The translations under genes were made by a program, and so were the position numbers. This document shows positions 25,818 to 32,901 of a stretch of 64,000 nucleotides of DNA, one piece after another (the first letter of the stretch is position 1; each line of letters starts with the position of its first letter). The DNA is taken from positions 1 to 64,000 of the forward strand of contig CAZWES010000002.1 of the NCBI GenBank assembly GCA_964632395.1. Direction: 5' to 3'. This DNA is from CAZWES01 sp964632395. Its GTDB lineage: Bacteria > Patescibacteriota > Gracilibacteria > Peribacterales > Peribacteraceae. The notes below the pieces were generated by a model that searched no databases, was not told where the DNA came from, and saw nothing but the letters and a program-made list of their open reading frames with translations.

Positions 25818-25881
25818 AACTCTCATCCTTTTGCTTTACAAGCTAGCTGTGCGTGATATTTTGGCGCATCCCTTTTTTGCC

Positions 25882-26049
25882 ATGCCACACGAAATCCCGG
25901 AATCCCCAGAACCAGATCCAGACCTCGAACCTGAGGAGACCATCGAAACTGTTGAAGATCTTTTGTTGTTTGTAGTAGAAGCATTAGCACACACTGCAGG
26001 AAACCCTCTGAATGATGATGATCCTGACGAATACGACATAGAAGAATAA
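25882..26049 (+). CDS. Small acidic protein, 55 aa
   Basis: From ATG at 25882 the frame encodes a strongly acidic peptide (MPHEIPESPEPDPDLEPEET ... NDDDPDEYDIEE) with one hydrophobic helix 'VEDLLLFVVEALAHTA' in the middle. It has no known domain. It lies between the M16 peptidase gene and the candidate structured RNA. It may be real; composition bias makes this uncertain. Confidence 0.4.
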   Translation: MPHEIPESPEPDPDLEPEETIETVEDLLLFVVEALAHTAGNPLNDDDPDEYDIEE

Positions 26050-26093
26050 TCCCACATTCCACTCGCACAAAACCAAAAAAGGTGATAGAACAT

Positions 26094-26258
26094 ACCTGAC
26101 TGAGCATGGAAGCTCTTTGTTCAGGTTAAGACGGCAGCCAGGCGTGAGGAGAATGGATACGCGTCTGGCAGGAGCGCCCTCGCAATAGCTCCAACGCCGT
26201 TGTGCACCTCGGGGTGGTGGCTCTTGGAATTCTGTCCACCACCTCGAGGATATTTTTT
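26094..26258 (+). ncRNA. Candidate structured RNA with intrinsic terminator, unknown family
   Basis: A plus-strand RNA fold with five stems. ACCTGA 26094-26099 pairs with TCAGGT 26121-26126, around GAGC/GCTC. GACGGC 26130-26135 pairs with GCCGTT 26196-26201 and encloses two hairpins: CCAG.GCGT (26138-26145) with ACGC..CTGG (26159-26168), and GGAGC 26171-26175 with GCTCC 26188-26192. A 14-bp terminator follows: CCTCGGGGTGGTGG 26207-26220 with CCACCACCTCGAGG 26236-26249, then TTTTTT 26253-26258. No match to 5S, tmRNA, RNase P, SRP RNA or common riboswitches was recognised. ndk starts 37 nt beyond the T-run. Confidence 0.55.
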
Positions 26259-26294
26259 CTGTTCATAAACCGATAAATCCGTTATCTTTACCCC

Positions 26295-26723
26295 ATGCAA
26301 AAAACCCTCATCATCTTCAAACCCGATTCAATCCAAAAACAATGCGTTGGCAAAGTGCTGCAACGGTTCGAGGAAGCAGGATTCTGTATCATTGCCTGCA
26401 AAATGATGCAACTTACGGATGAACTCCTGCGCGAGCACTATGCACATATTGCAGATAAGCCGTTCTATCCGGAAGTTGAAAAATTTATGAAGCAAACTCC
26501 CGTGATTGCAATGGTGCTGGAGGGAGAAAACATAATTGATGGAATGCGCGAGATGCTTGGGGTTACAGATTGCACGGAAGCTGCTCCCGGAACAATCCGT
26601 GCAGAATTTGGCAGCAAAGACGAAAAAACCTGCAAGATGATGAATATTGTGCACGCGAGTGACAGCCTGGAGGCTGCAGAGGCGGAGATTAAGCGATTTT
26701 TTGAGGTTGAGGAGCTATTTTGA
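26295..26723 (+). CDS. ndk: Nucleoside diphosphate kinase
   Basis: A 142-residue enzyme that transfers the gamma-phosphate from ATP to NDPs through a phosphohistidine. Markers: 'TLIIFKPDSIQKQ' (KPD), 'PVIAMVLEGENII', 'PGTIRAEFG', and the active-site His in 'NIVHASDSLEAAEAEI'. Length is normal. TTATCT lies 7 nt before the ATG, so it likely has its own leaderless promoter downstream of the structured RNA's terminator. Certain. Confidence 0.96.
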   Translation: MQKTLIIFKPDSIQKQCVGKVLQRFEEAGFCIIACKMMQLTDELLREHYAHIADKPFYPEVEKFMKQTPVIAMVLEGENIIDGMREMLGVTDCTEAAPGTIRAEFGSKDEKTCKMMNIVHASDSLEAAEAEIKRFFEVEELF

Positions 26724-26731
26724 TAAAATGT

Positions 26732-26760
26732 TTGACAACTGTCTGACATTTGAGTATATT
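26732..26760 (+). promoter_or_regulatory. Promoter of the vapBC-like module
   Basis: TTGACA (26732-26737) and TATATT (26755-26760) are exactly 17 bp apart, and the ATG follows 6 nt later. It is the clearest leaderless promoter in the window. Confidence 0.7.
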
Positions 26761-26766
26761 GGAACC

Positions 26767-27060
26767 ATGCTGAATGAGAGAATCATTACCACGCGCGAAT
26801 TTCTCCGAAACTTCAAAAAGTTTAGAGATATGCTGACGAGCGGAAACGCAAAGCAGATTTCTGTGAGTGCCGGAGGAGAAGTGTTGGAAGTAAAATTGCG
26901 CAGCCATCCCGCGCTTACGGGAGCAGAACTTGCACGGCGTGTTCAGTCACTCAAAAACCCAATTCGAATAGAGCGACCAGATATATTCTCGGGGTTTATG
27001 GAGCGAATTGAAAAAAGAAAAAAGGAAGCGAGAAGAAAAAATTCCAAAAGGCAAAAATGA
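26767..27060 (+). CDS. Antitoxin of a VapC-type module
   Basis: A 97-residue protein: 'MLNERIITTREFLRNFKKFRD' and 'AKQISVSAGGEVLEVKLRSHP' resemble a Phd/YefM-like DNA-binding start, and the basic tail (EKRKKEARRKNSKRQK) is unusual for an antitoxin. The ATG overlaps nothing upstream, but its stop overlaps the next ATG (27057-27060), giving tight coupling with vapC. The role is inferred from position. Confidence 0.75.
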   Translation: MLNERIITTREFLRNFKKFRDMLTSGNAKQISVSAGGEVLEVKLRSHPALTGAELARRVQSLKNPIRIERPDIFSGFMERIEKRKKEARRKNSKRQK

Positions 27061-27437
27061 TCGATGTAATTTTAGATACGAACATCGTCATATATATCCT
27101 TCATGGAAAGGGGAAATATGTTAACGCAGTGCAACAATTTGGCACGCTTGGCATTAGCGTAATCTCTGCGATAGAGCTGTTCACCGGTGCATATGATCGC
27201 AAGGAATATGCAATGCTCACAAGAGTTCTGCTTGGAATTCAGGTTGTACCTCTGCAGGTGGATATTGGCATTTCCGTTGCGGAAAGCCTGCGTGAGAGAC
27301 GACAAAAAAGTATCAGAAGTTCAGCTTTTGCCGATACTGCCATTGCCCACACATCACTATCGCTTGGTGTTCCGCTCGTTACGAACAACCCAAAAGGTTT
27401 CAAAACTTTCCCAGATCTGAAGATCATAACTCCGTGA
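27057..27437 (+). CDS. vapC: VapC-like PIN-domain ribonuclease toxin
   Basis: A 126-residue PIN protein with the acidic metal ligands in 'VILDTNIVIYILHG', 'VISAIELFTGAY' and 'SSAFADTAIAHTSLSLGVPLVTNNPKGF'. This is the standard VapC layout. VapC toxins cleave tRNA or rRNA when not held by their antitoxin. It overlaps its antitoxin by 4 bp. Confident fold; target unknown. Confidence 0.88.
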   Translation: MIDVILDTNIVIYILHGKGKYVNAVQQFGTLGISVISAIELFTGAYDRKEYAMLTRVLLGIQVVPLQVDIGISVAESLRERRQKSIRSSAFADTAIAHTSLSLGVPLVTNNPKGFKTFPDLKIITP

Positions 27438-27513
27438 TCGACACGCATGTTGATAATCGCCCGGAGGCTGCAGAAAAAGAGGTGGCGAGGTTTTTTAGGG
27501 ATGAGAAAGTTTT

Positions 27514-27888
27514 TTAGGTATCACTTGCCTCTTCCAGCATCACAACCTCTTCCTCTTCTTTTTCGCAAGACGTTTCAAAAAACTGTAGACGAAGGCACGC
27601 TGCAGAAGCTAACCAAATTTCATCTCCGTTCTCAAGCTTCATCTCTGATCTACATTCATCTTCGTTCAAAATTGTGCCGTTCGTGCTCTCCAGATCCCGA
27701 ATATAATAAGCATCTTTTCCTTTACGAATAAGACAGTGTAATCTGCTTACCCTTCTGGATAGAGAAACTACATCTACTGTTGCTCCATCACGGCCTATTA
27801 TGTTTGTTTCCCCTAACTCAATACCGTTTTGGCTCACATTGCTCGCAAATATTGGAGCACCACAATAATCAACCTTAAGAAAAGCCAT
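27514..27888 (-). CDS. FHA-domain protein
   Basis: A 124-residue protein consisting of one forkhead-associated domain: 'NIIGRDGATVDVVSLSRRVSRLHCLI', 'YYIRDLESTNGTILNEDE', 'LENGDEIWLASA'. The GRD, SRxH and STNGT residues that bind phosphothreonine are all kept. An acidic tail (CEKEEEEVVMLEEASDT) follows. No Ser/Thr kinase gene lies in the window, so the partner is unknown. Confidence 0.88.
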   Translation of the reverse strand: MAFLKVDYCGAPIFASNVSQNGIELGETNIIGRDGATVDVVSLSRRVSRLHCLIRKGKDAYYIRDLESTNGTILNEDECRSEMKLENGDEIWLASAACLRLQFFETSCEKEEEEVVMLEEASDT

Positions 27889-27944
27889 GGAGGAGCATGG
27901 TAACTTTTCAGATAAAAAGAATCCAGAAAGATGTAGAGTATTAT

Positions 27945-28577
27945 TTATTTGCCTTTCCTAAGCCACTTGATGGCAATCCCTGCAATTCCAGCCCCAACAA
28001 ACGGGCCCATTACATAAACCCAAATCTGCTTAGCCGCCATCGGATTTGCAGCGATCACAACCGGGGCAACGGATCTTGCAGGGTTCACTCCGGCACCGGT
28101 TAGCGGGAGAGCAATGTAGTGAATTACAAAATACAAAGCAGCGATTATGATTGCGCGGAGGAATGCGGACCGGATACGTTCGGCTGCAAGAACGTATGTG
28201 ATGACGAGAATGAATGTGCAAATTGCCTCGATGATGAATGCAGTCGAAGTTGAAGCTTGGAAAACTGTTTCTCCAATTGATCCTTCTTTTACAATCATAA
28301 AAACTGCACCGCTTGCAACAATTGCCCCGATGAACTGTGCAATCAGGTATGCAGGGATATCGTGAGTTGAAAGTCTGCCGCTGATCCACGCACCAACGGA
28401 AACTGCAGGATTAACATGTGCACCGGAGATGCGGCTGAAGATCAGATAAATCAAAAAGAGAGCGACGGCGAAGTTCACGGAGATTAGGAGAGTGTTTCCA
28501 GAAAATTGCGTGATTGAGTATGTCCCGAGGAAGACGAGGAGGAAAGTGCCGAGGGTTTCGGTTAAGTACTTCTTCAT
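27945..28577 (-). CDS. Aquaporin/MIP family channel
   Basis: A 210-residue, six-helix channel with both NPA boxes: 'GAHVNPAVSVGAWISG' (about 63) and 'GAGVNPARSVAPVV' (about 175). It is shorter than E. coli AqpZ by about 20 residues but complete in core helices. The aromatic/arginine filter Arg after the second NPA is present, which favours a water channel over a glycerol facilitator. TACACT lies 7 nt before ATG 28577; an ATG two codons upstream (28583) is the alternative. Confidence 0.9.
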   Translation of the reverse strand: MKKYLTETLGTFLLVFLGTYSITQFSGNTLLISVNFAVALFLIYLIFSRISGAHVNPAVSVGAWISGRLSTHDIPAYLIAQFIGAIVASGAVFMIVKEGSIGETVFQASTSTAFIIEAICTFILVITYVLAAERIRSAFLRAIIIAALYFVIHYIALPLTGAGVNPARSVAPVVIAANPMAAKQIWVYVMGPFVGAGIAGIAIKWLRKGK

Positions 28578-28599
28578 TGGCATTAGTGTAGTTGTAACA

Positions 28600-28782
28600 A
28601 GCACCAAATTCCAAACTCCACCTCGCTCCGCCGTAGCGGTATCGCCAGCTCACGGCAATAATGCCAGCAACACGCTGGCGATCCGGCTACGCGAAGGCGA
28701 GAAAGAATCTCAAATTCCAAATTTCAAACAGTCTTTGGAATTTGAGATTTGGAATTCTTTTGGAATTTGGTGCTTGGGATTT
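28600..28782. repeat. Composite palindrome, inverted copy of the 20065 and 56005 type
   Basis: The core CCTCGCTCCGCCGTAGCGG...CCGGCTACGCGAAGGCGAG (28620-28702) sits between CACCAAATTCCAAACTCC and a long right arm of GGAATTTGAGATTTGG words ending GGTGCTTGG. It lies between the aquaporin and protease genes, both on the minus strand. Confidence 0.72.
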
Positions 28783-28790
28783 GACACCCA

Positions 28791-30032
28791 TCAGTCTCCA
28801 TCTAAAACATACTCAATTGCACGCTTCTTCTGAGCATCCCTGCCCTCCACAAACTCCTCCATCTCCATCTCAACTTCCAGATCCGGGACGACCCCTTCCT
28901 CACTCAGATCTTTTCCGCTTGGCGTATGCCACTTTGCAACCGTGACGCGTAGGCTGGAGCCCTCCGGAAGATCAACCACCTCCTGAACAGTCCCCTTCCC
29001 AAAACTCTTCTTGCCGATTATCGTTGCACGTCCATGATCCTGCAGCGAACCGGCAACAATTTCCGAGGCGCTTGCAGAACCCTCATTTATCAAAATCGCC
29101 ATCGGGAGATCTGGAATTATGGGGTCACCGAATGCGTAATGCGACTCCACTTCTTCTCCACGCCGATGGACACTTACAATTTTCCCATCAGTCAAAAATA
29201 TTGATGCAATGTCGATTGCTCCATCAAGGTACCCTCCACCATTAAAACGAAGATCCAGCACAACTCCTGCAATTTCCTCATCCGCAAGCGCTTTGGCCGA
29301 AGCTCGCGCCTCACTCACAGTGTTTTCTCCAAACTGATTTATCTCTATGTAACCGACTGAACCCGTTCCAGTTTCGATGACTTCATATTCCACGCTTGGC
29401 ACTTTTATCTCATCACGTGTAATTGTGATATCCAGTTTGTCGGAAATTTTGGGCCGGAAAACCGTGAGTGTAACATCTGTTCCTTTGGGGCCACGAATGA
29501 GATGCACGGCCTCCTGCAGACTAACTCCAGACATATCTTTCCCATCAACATTTGTGATGACATCCTGCGGTATTAATCCCGCAGCGGAAGCCGGTGACCC
29601 TTTTAGAGGTGCAACCACAACAATCCTCCCATCGCGCATTGTGAGCTCAGCGCCGATTCCTTCAAGTTCCCCGCGCAAAACCTCCTGAAAGTCATTCGAT
29701 TCCTTGGGTGTCATAAATGCGGAATATGGATCCCCGACGCCGCGTACAAGCCCCTGCACTGCACCAAACCTGAGCTTATCAACCTGCAACGAATCCGGAT
29801 CCACATAATGGCGATCTATCAACCTCCACACGGTCCAAAGTAGCTCCATATCAACTTCCTTCTCGGGATCTTCGATGTATGTGGCACCAGAGCCTGTTAG
29901 CGCAAATCGTTCGACGAATTCCGAGTACTGCATCTGCGAGCGCTGCCTTTCCATCTGTACACCAATCTGCCAGCCGAGAGCAGTGGCGACGGAGAGGAGG
30001 AAGAGACCGAGGAGAAAGTTTCTGCGACGCAT
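28791..30032 (-). CDS. ctpA: S41 carboxy-terminal processing protease (CtpA type)
   Basis: A 413-residue exported serine protease. An N-terminal membrane anchor (NFLLGLFLLSVATALGWQIG) precedes a PDZ domain (about 105-190; 'LEGIGAELTMRDGRIVVVAPLKGSPA') and the S41 core, with the catalytic Ser in 'INEGSASASEIVAGSLQDH' and Lys in 'IIGKKSFGKGTVQE'. CtpA enzymes trim C-termini of envelope proteins. The ATG at 30032 is chosen because the hydrophobic segment follows at once; an in-frame start at 30125 would add residues without family support. Confident. Confidence 0.92.
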   Translation of the reverse strand: MRRRNFLLGLFLLSVATALGWQIGVQMERQRSQMQYSEFVERFALTGSGATYIEDPEKEVDMELLWTVWRLIDRHYVDPDSLQVDKLRFGAVQGLVRGVGDPYSAFMTPKESNDFQEVLRGELEGIGAELTMRDGRIVVVAPLKGSPASAAGLIPQDVITNVDGKDMSGVSLQEAVHLIRGPKGTDVTLTVFRPKISDKLDITITRDEIKVPSVEYEVIETGTGSVGYIEINQFGENTVSEARASAKALADEEIAGVVLDLRFNGGGYLDGAIDIASIFLTDGKIVSVHRRGEEVESHYAFGDPIIPDLPMAILINEGSASASEIVAGSLQDHGRATIIGKKSFGKGTVQEVVDLPEGSSLRVTVAKWHTPSGKDLSEEGVVPDLEVEMEMEEFVEGRDAQKKRAIEYVLDGD

Positions 30033-30121
30033 ATTGTTGATATTGAACACGAGAATGCACTCAGAAGCAAAAAATGTCGACCTGCCTAACGGCAGGCCGA
30101 CAAAGAACCTGATCGCCCTGA

Positions 30122-30481
30122 TCACAGCTTGAGCAAAGTCATCAGATTAACAGAGATACATGTCGCTATGATTACCACCAAAAATCCCCTCATAATCAAA
30201 GCGACAAACGCAATTCCATACATTCCAGGATGACGCCCAGGCTGGAACTTGCGCACGGACCATACCACCGAACCGATCCCCATTGAGGTAGCAATTACAC
30301 AAATGATGGTTGCACTTAGCCAGTGCGGCTTTAGCAAGAACCCCAACAAGAGCCCCACCACAACCGCCGCAAGAGGCCATAACACTAACTCTCTCACAGA
30401 GATCCATCCATGACCAAAACTTGCAAATTTGCTCCGCAATTCTCCATTATCATCAGTACGCAACATGGTTTTCCCCTTCAC
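30122..30481 (-). CDS. Hypothetical small membrane protein
   Basis: 119 residues from a GTG at 30481, or 114 from the ATG at 30466. Four hydrophobic segments are visible (LVLWPLAAVVVGLLLGFLL, SATIICVIATSMGIGSVVW, GIAFVALIMRGF, LVVIIATCISVNLM). The second resembles the Gly-rich helix of small holin- or AtpI-like proteins, but no family can be named. It sits between the dnaJ and protease genes. Confidence 0.55.
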   Translation of the reverse strand: MKGKTMLRTDDNGELRSKFASFGHGWISVRELVLWPLAAVVVGLLLGFLLKPHWLSATIICVIATSMGIGSVVWSVRKFQPGRHPGMYGIAFVALIMRGFLVVIIATCISVNLMTLLKL

Positions 30482-30544
30482 ATGAAGGATGGTGTTGAAA
30501 AGAACGAGCAGACAAGAATAGATAACATGCTATTCCCAAAAACA

Positions 30545-31618
30545 TCAACCCCTAAGATCTTCCCAGAGTTTTCTCTCTGTTCTATTTAACCTTTTCGGCA
30601 CATCAACTGCAATCTTCACAAACAAATCCCCTCGCCTCGAGGAATTCACAACCGGCATACCTTTACCCTTCACTCGCAAAATCTGACCCGGCTGAGTCCC
30701 CGCAGGGATCTTGACCTTAACATCTCCTTCAAAAGTTTTAATTTTGACTTCCGTGCCAAGCACCGCATCGGCCACGGGAATTTTGATTTCGGCACGCAGA
30801 TCATTCCCATCACGAACCAGACGAGCATCAGGAGCTACGCGGATATGCACATACAAATCACCTGCCCCTGAACCCATCCTACCAGCCTCCCCTTTCCCGC
30901 GAATCCGCAAAGTCTGACCATCATTGATGCCTGCAGGAATATCAACGATAACTTCCTCTGATTTCTTCACGCGACCTTCACCCACGCACTCCCCACAAGG
31001 CTTTTCCGGAACTTTCCCTGCCCCACGGCACTTCTCACAAAGCATGCTTTGCTGGATAACTCCGAAGAAAGACTGCGCAGTTTTGGTGACCTGACCAGTT
31101 CCTCCACAAGTTGAACAGTTGACCGACTTGGACCCTTTTTTCTGGCCGGAACCGGAACACGAAGAACACGCAGCCATCTTCTTTAATCTGATAGTTTTGC
31201 GCGTTCCCTTAAATGCATCCTCCAGAGAAATCGCAATCTGCACTTCCAAAGTTCTGCCTTGCTGGCGAGTAGCTCCTCCACCACGTCCTCTGCCACCAAA
31301 GAATGTCTCGAAGATATCTCCAAACCCTCCTCTAAACGCTTCCCCCTGAGCGCCTCCTCCAAATCCACTGAACCCGCCAAACCCGCCCGCCCCACCAAAC
31401 TGCGGTCCATCCTCTGTACCGAATTGATCGTAGGACTGCTTCTTTTTTGGATCACTTAACGCCTCGTATGCACGATTAATCTGCTTGTATTTTTCCTCCG
31501 CTTTTTTGTCTCCCTTATGTTTATCCGGATGATACTCCTTACTCAATTTTCTGTACGCCTTTTTAATATCATCCGCGGAAGCCGAACGTGAGAGGCCGAG
31601 GGTTTGGTAGTAGTCCAT
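30545..31618 (-). CDS. dnaJ: Chaperone protein DnaJ
   Basis: A 357-residue co-chaperone that stimulates DnaK ATPase. It has a J domain with HPD ('LSKEYHPDKHKGDKKAEEKY'), a Gly/Phe region ('GGAGGFGGFSGFGGGAQGE'), and a zinc domain with four CxxCxGxG repeats (CSSCSGSG, CSTCGGTG, CEKCRGAG, CGECVGEG). The C-terminal peptide-binding domains follow. dnaK and grpE are not nearby. TAATCT lies 9 nt upstream of the ATG. Certain. Confidence 0.97.
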   Translation of the reverse strand: MDYYQTLGLSRSASADDIKKAYRKLSKEYHPDKHKGDKKAEEKYKQINRAYEALSDPKKKQSYDQFGTEDGPQFGGAGGFGGFSGFGGGAQGEAFRGGFGDIFETFFGGRGRGGGATRQQGRTLEVQIAISLEDAFKGTRKTIRLKKMAACSSCSGSGQKKGSKSVNCSTCGGTGQVTKTAQSFFGVIQQSMLCEKCRGAGKVPEKPCGECVGEGRVKKSEEVIVDIPAGINDGQTLRIRGKGEAGRMGSGAGDLYVHIRVAPDARLVRDGNDLRAEIKIPVADAVLGTEVKIKTFEGDVKVKIPAGTQPGQILRVKGKGMPVVNSSRRGDLFVKIAVDVPKRLNRTERKLWEDLRG

Positions 31619-31650
31619 CGGGGAGATAGATTACCGTTTATGCAGCCAAA

Positions 31651-32166
31651 CTACACGCCTTCTTGTTCCTGCTCAGACGGCGGGATAAGACCATCCCTTG
31701 CATACGCTGCCCTTATCGTATCATGCTGTTGTTGAGCAATCTCTTTATATGTATCAAGCTCCTCATCAACCTTGCTCCATCTAGCCTCTTCCACAAGTAT
31801 CGCAAGCTCTCTCCGTCGTTTATCAAAATCAGATTCGCCTGCAATTCCTCCACGAATACTCTCCCTAGCATTCTTATACGCCTGCAATGGAGCACCAAAC
31901 ATAACTGCCTCTATAGCTCCATGCCGTGCTGCATACGGAACTTCATGATGAAAAAGAGCATTGAGATAGCAGACAATCATGTCGCCAACTTCCGGATGAT
32001 TCAAAAAACTGAATTTTCCTAGAAGTTCGCTCGGTGCGATACCTGCCATTTCTCTCTCAAGAAATTCCTGCACTTCCTGTCCTAGATTGGCAGCTATATT
32101 TCTTACAGCCTCTGGCAGTTCTGGCTGAGGCATGGCTTCTTTCCTAAGCATTTCTGTACTTGTCAT
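31651..32166 (-). CDS. Hypothetical protein, 171 aa
   Basis: A soluble, helical, acidic protein (MTSTEMLRKEAMPQPELPEA ... ARDGLIPPSEQEQEGV) with no recognised domain. It ends just before dnaJ on the same strand (32 bp) and could share a transcript. The in-frame codon at 32250 is rejected as start because it would add a hydrophobic leader unlike the rest. Confidence 0.5.
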   Translation of the reverse strand: MTSTEMLRKEAMPQPELPEAVRNIAANLGQEVQEFLEREMAGIAPSELLGKFSFLNHPEVGDMIVCYLNALFHHEVPYAARHGAIEAVMFGAPLQAYKNARESIRGGIAGESDFDKRRRELAILVEEARWSKVDEELDTYKEIAQQQHDTIRAAYARDGLIPPSEQEQEGV

Positions 32167-32399
32167 GATTAATTGGGTGAAATGATGATATCCACAATTC
32201 AACAATACAATTCTCCACTTGTAAATCAAACAAAATCCCACGAAAAACAACGTGAAATTATGTACCCAACCCTTGAATATCCTTTATCCCTTCCCTAGAC
32301 TCCGCGCGCTTTGACCATGATCAGCATGATTATGCCTCAATTAGCATGATTTATTGACAAATTTACATTATCCTGATCACCAAGATTACCCTGATTACT

Positions 32400-32735
32400 A
32401 TGACTACTACAACTCAATCCCCCGTTCAAGACATTACCACCGCAGAGACTGAGGCTAAGAAAAAACTGGAGGAGGCGAAGAGTTTGGCCGCGCAGGAAGT
32501 GGAGGCCTATAAGAAAGAGGAGCAAGCCAGACTCGAAAAAACCAAAGAATCGCGCAAGGAGGAGGCAACCAAAGAGCTTGCCGCGGAGAAGGAATCGCTG
32601 GGGGTGATTTTTAAGGAGGGAAAGGAGAAGACGAAGGGGGAGGTTAAGAAGTTGAGGGAGGGGGTTGAGGGGAAGAAGGCGGGGATTGTTAGTGAGCTCG
32701 TGGATCGGTTTATTTCCTTTTTTACCACCCCATAA
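32400..32735 (+). CDS. V-type ATPase peripheral-stalk subunit G/H
   Basis: A 111-residue protein, almost wholly charged coiled coil ('AETEAKKKLEEAKSLAAQEVEAYKKEEQARLEKTKESRKEEATKEL'), ending in a short hydrophobic 'VDRFISFFTTP'. This matches the AhaH/NtpF (G) stalk partner of subunit E. It is the first gene of the V-ATPase operon. The preceding 150 bp (32250-32399) contains TGATTA word repeats and a TTGACA at 32354. Confidence 0.75.
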   Translation: MTTTTQSPVQDITTAETEAKKKLEEAKSLAAQEVEAYKKEEQARLEKTKESRKEEATKELAAEKESLGVIFKEGKEKTKGEVKKLREGVEGKKAGIVSELVDRFISFFTTP

Positions 32736-32741
32736 TGGTCG

Positions 32742-32885
32742 CAGAAAATTTACAAGTATCAATTTTCAATTTACAAACAATTTTCAAGGTTCAATTTTCA
32801 ATTGACCAAACACCTTCCGTTTGAACCTTGAAAATTGATACTTGTTTGAAAATTGATCCCTGAAAATTGAAAATTTTCCCCGACC
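32742..32885. repeat. Hairpin element of the GTCGGAGAAAATTT family between atpG/H and atpI
   Basis: GTCGCAGAAAATTTACAAG opens the unit and GAAAATTTTCCCCGACC closes it. The arms carry TTTTCAAGGTTCAATTTTC and its mirror GTTTGAACCTTGAAAATTG. It ends 17 nt before the atpI ATG. Confidence 0.75.
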
Positions 32886-32901
32886 AACCCAACCACAACA
32901 A

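Noticed and set aside
26089..26130. Riboswitch controlling ndk
   Set aside because: ndk has its own -10 seven nucleotides before the ATG, downstream of the terminator, so the RNA more likely ends independently.
26094..26258. 5S rRNA, SRP RNA, tmRNA, RNase P RNA or a common riboswitch
   Set aside because: Their hallmark sequences (for example GGAAGGAAGCAGCC, GAGGAAAGUCC, the tmRNA acceptor arm) were looked for and not found, so it is left as an unassigned candidate.
32337..32762. 141-codon minus-strand frame opposite the atpG/H gene
   Set aside because: It is a Leu-rich shadow of a coiled-coil gene, and its first residues (MILVNFLR) are encoded by a hairpin-element end.
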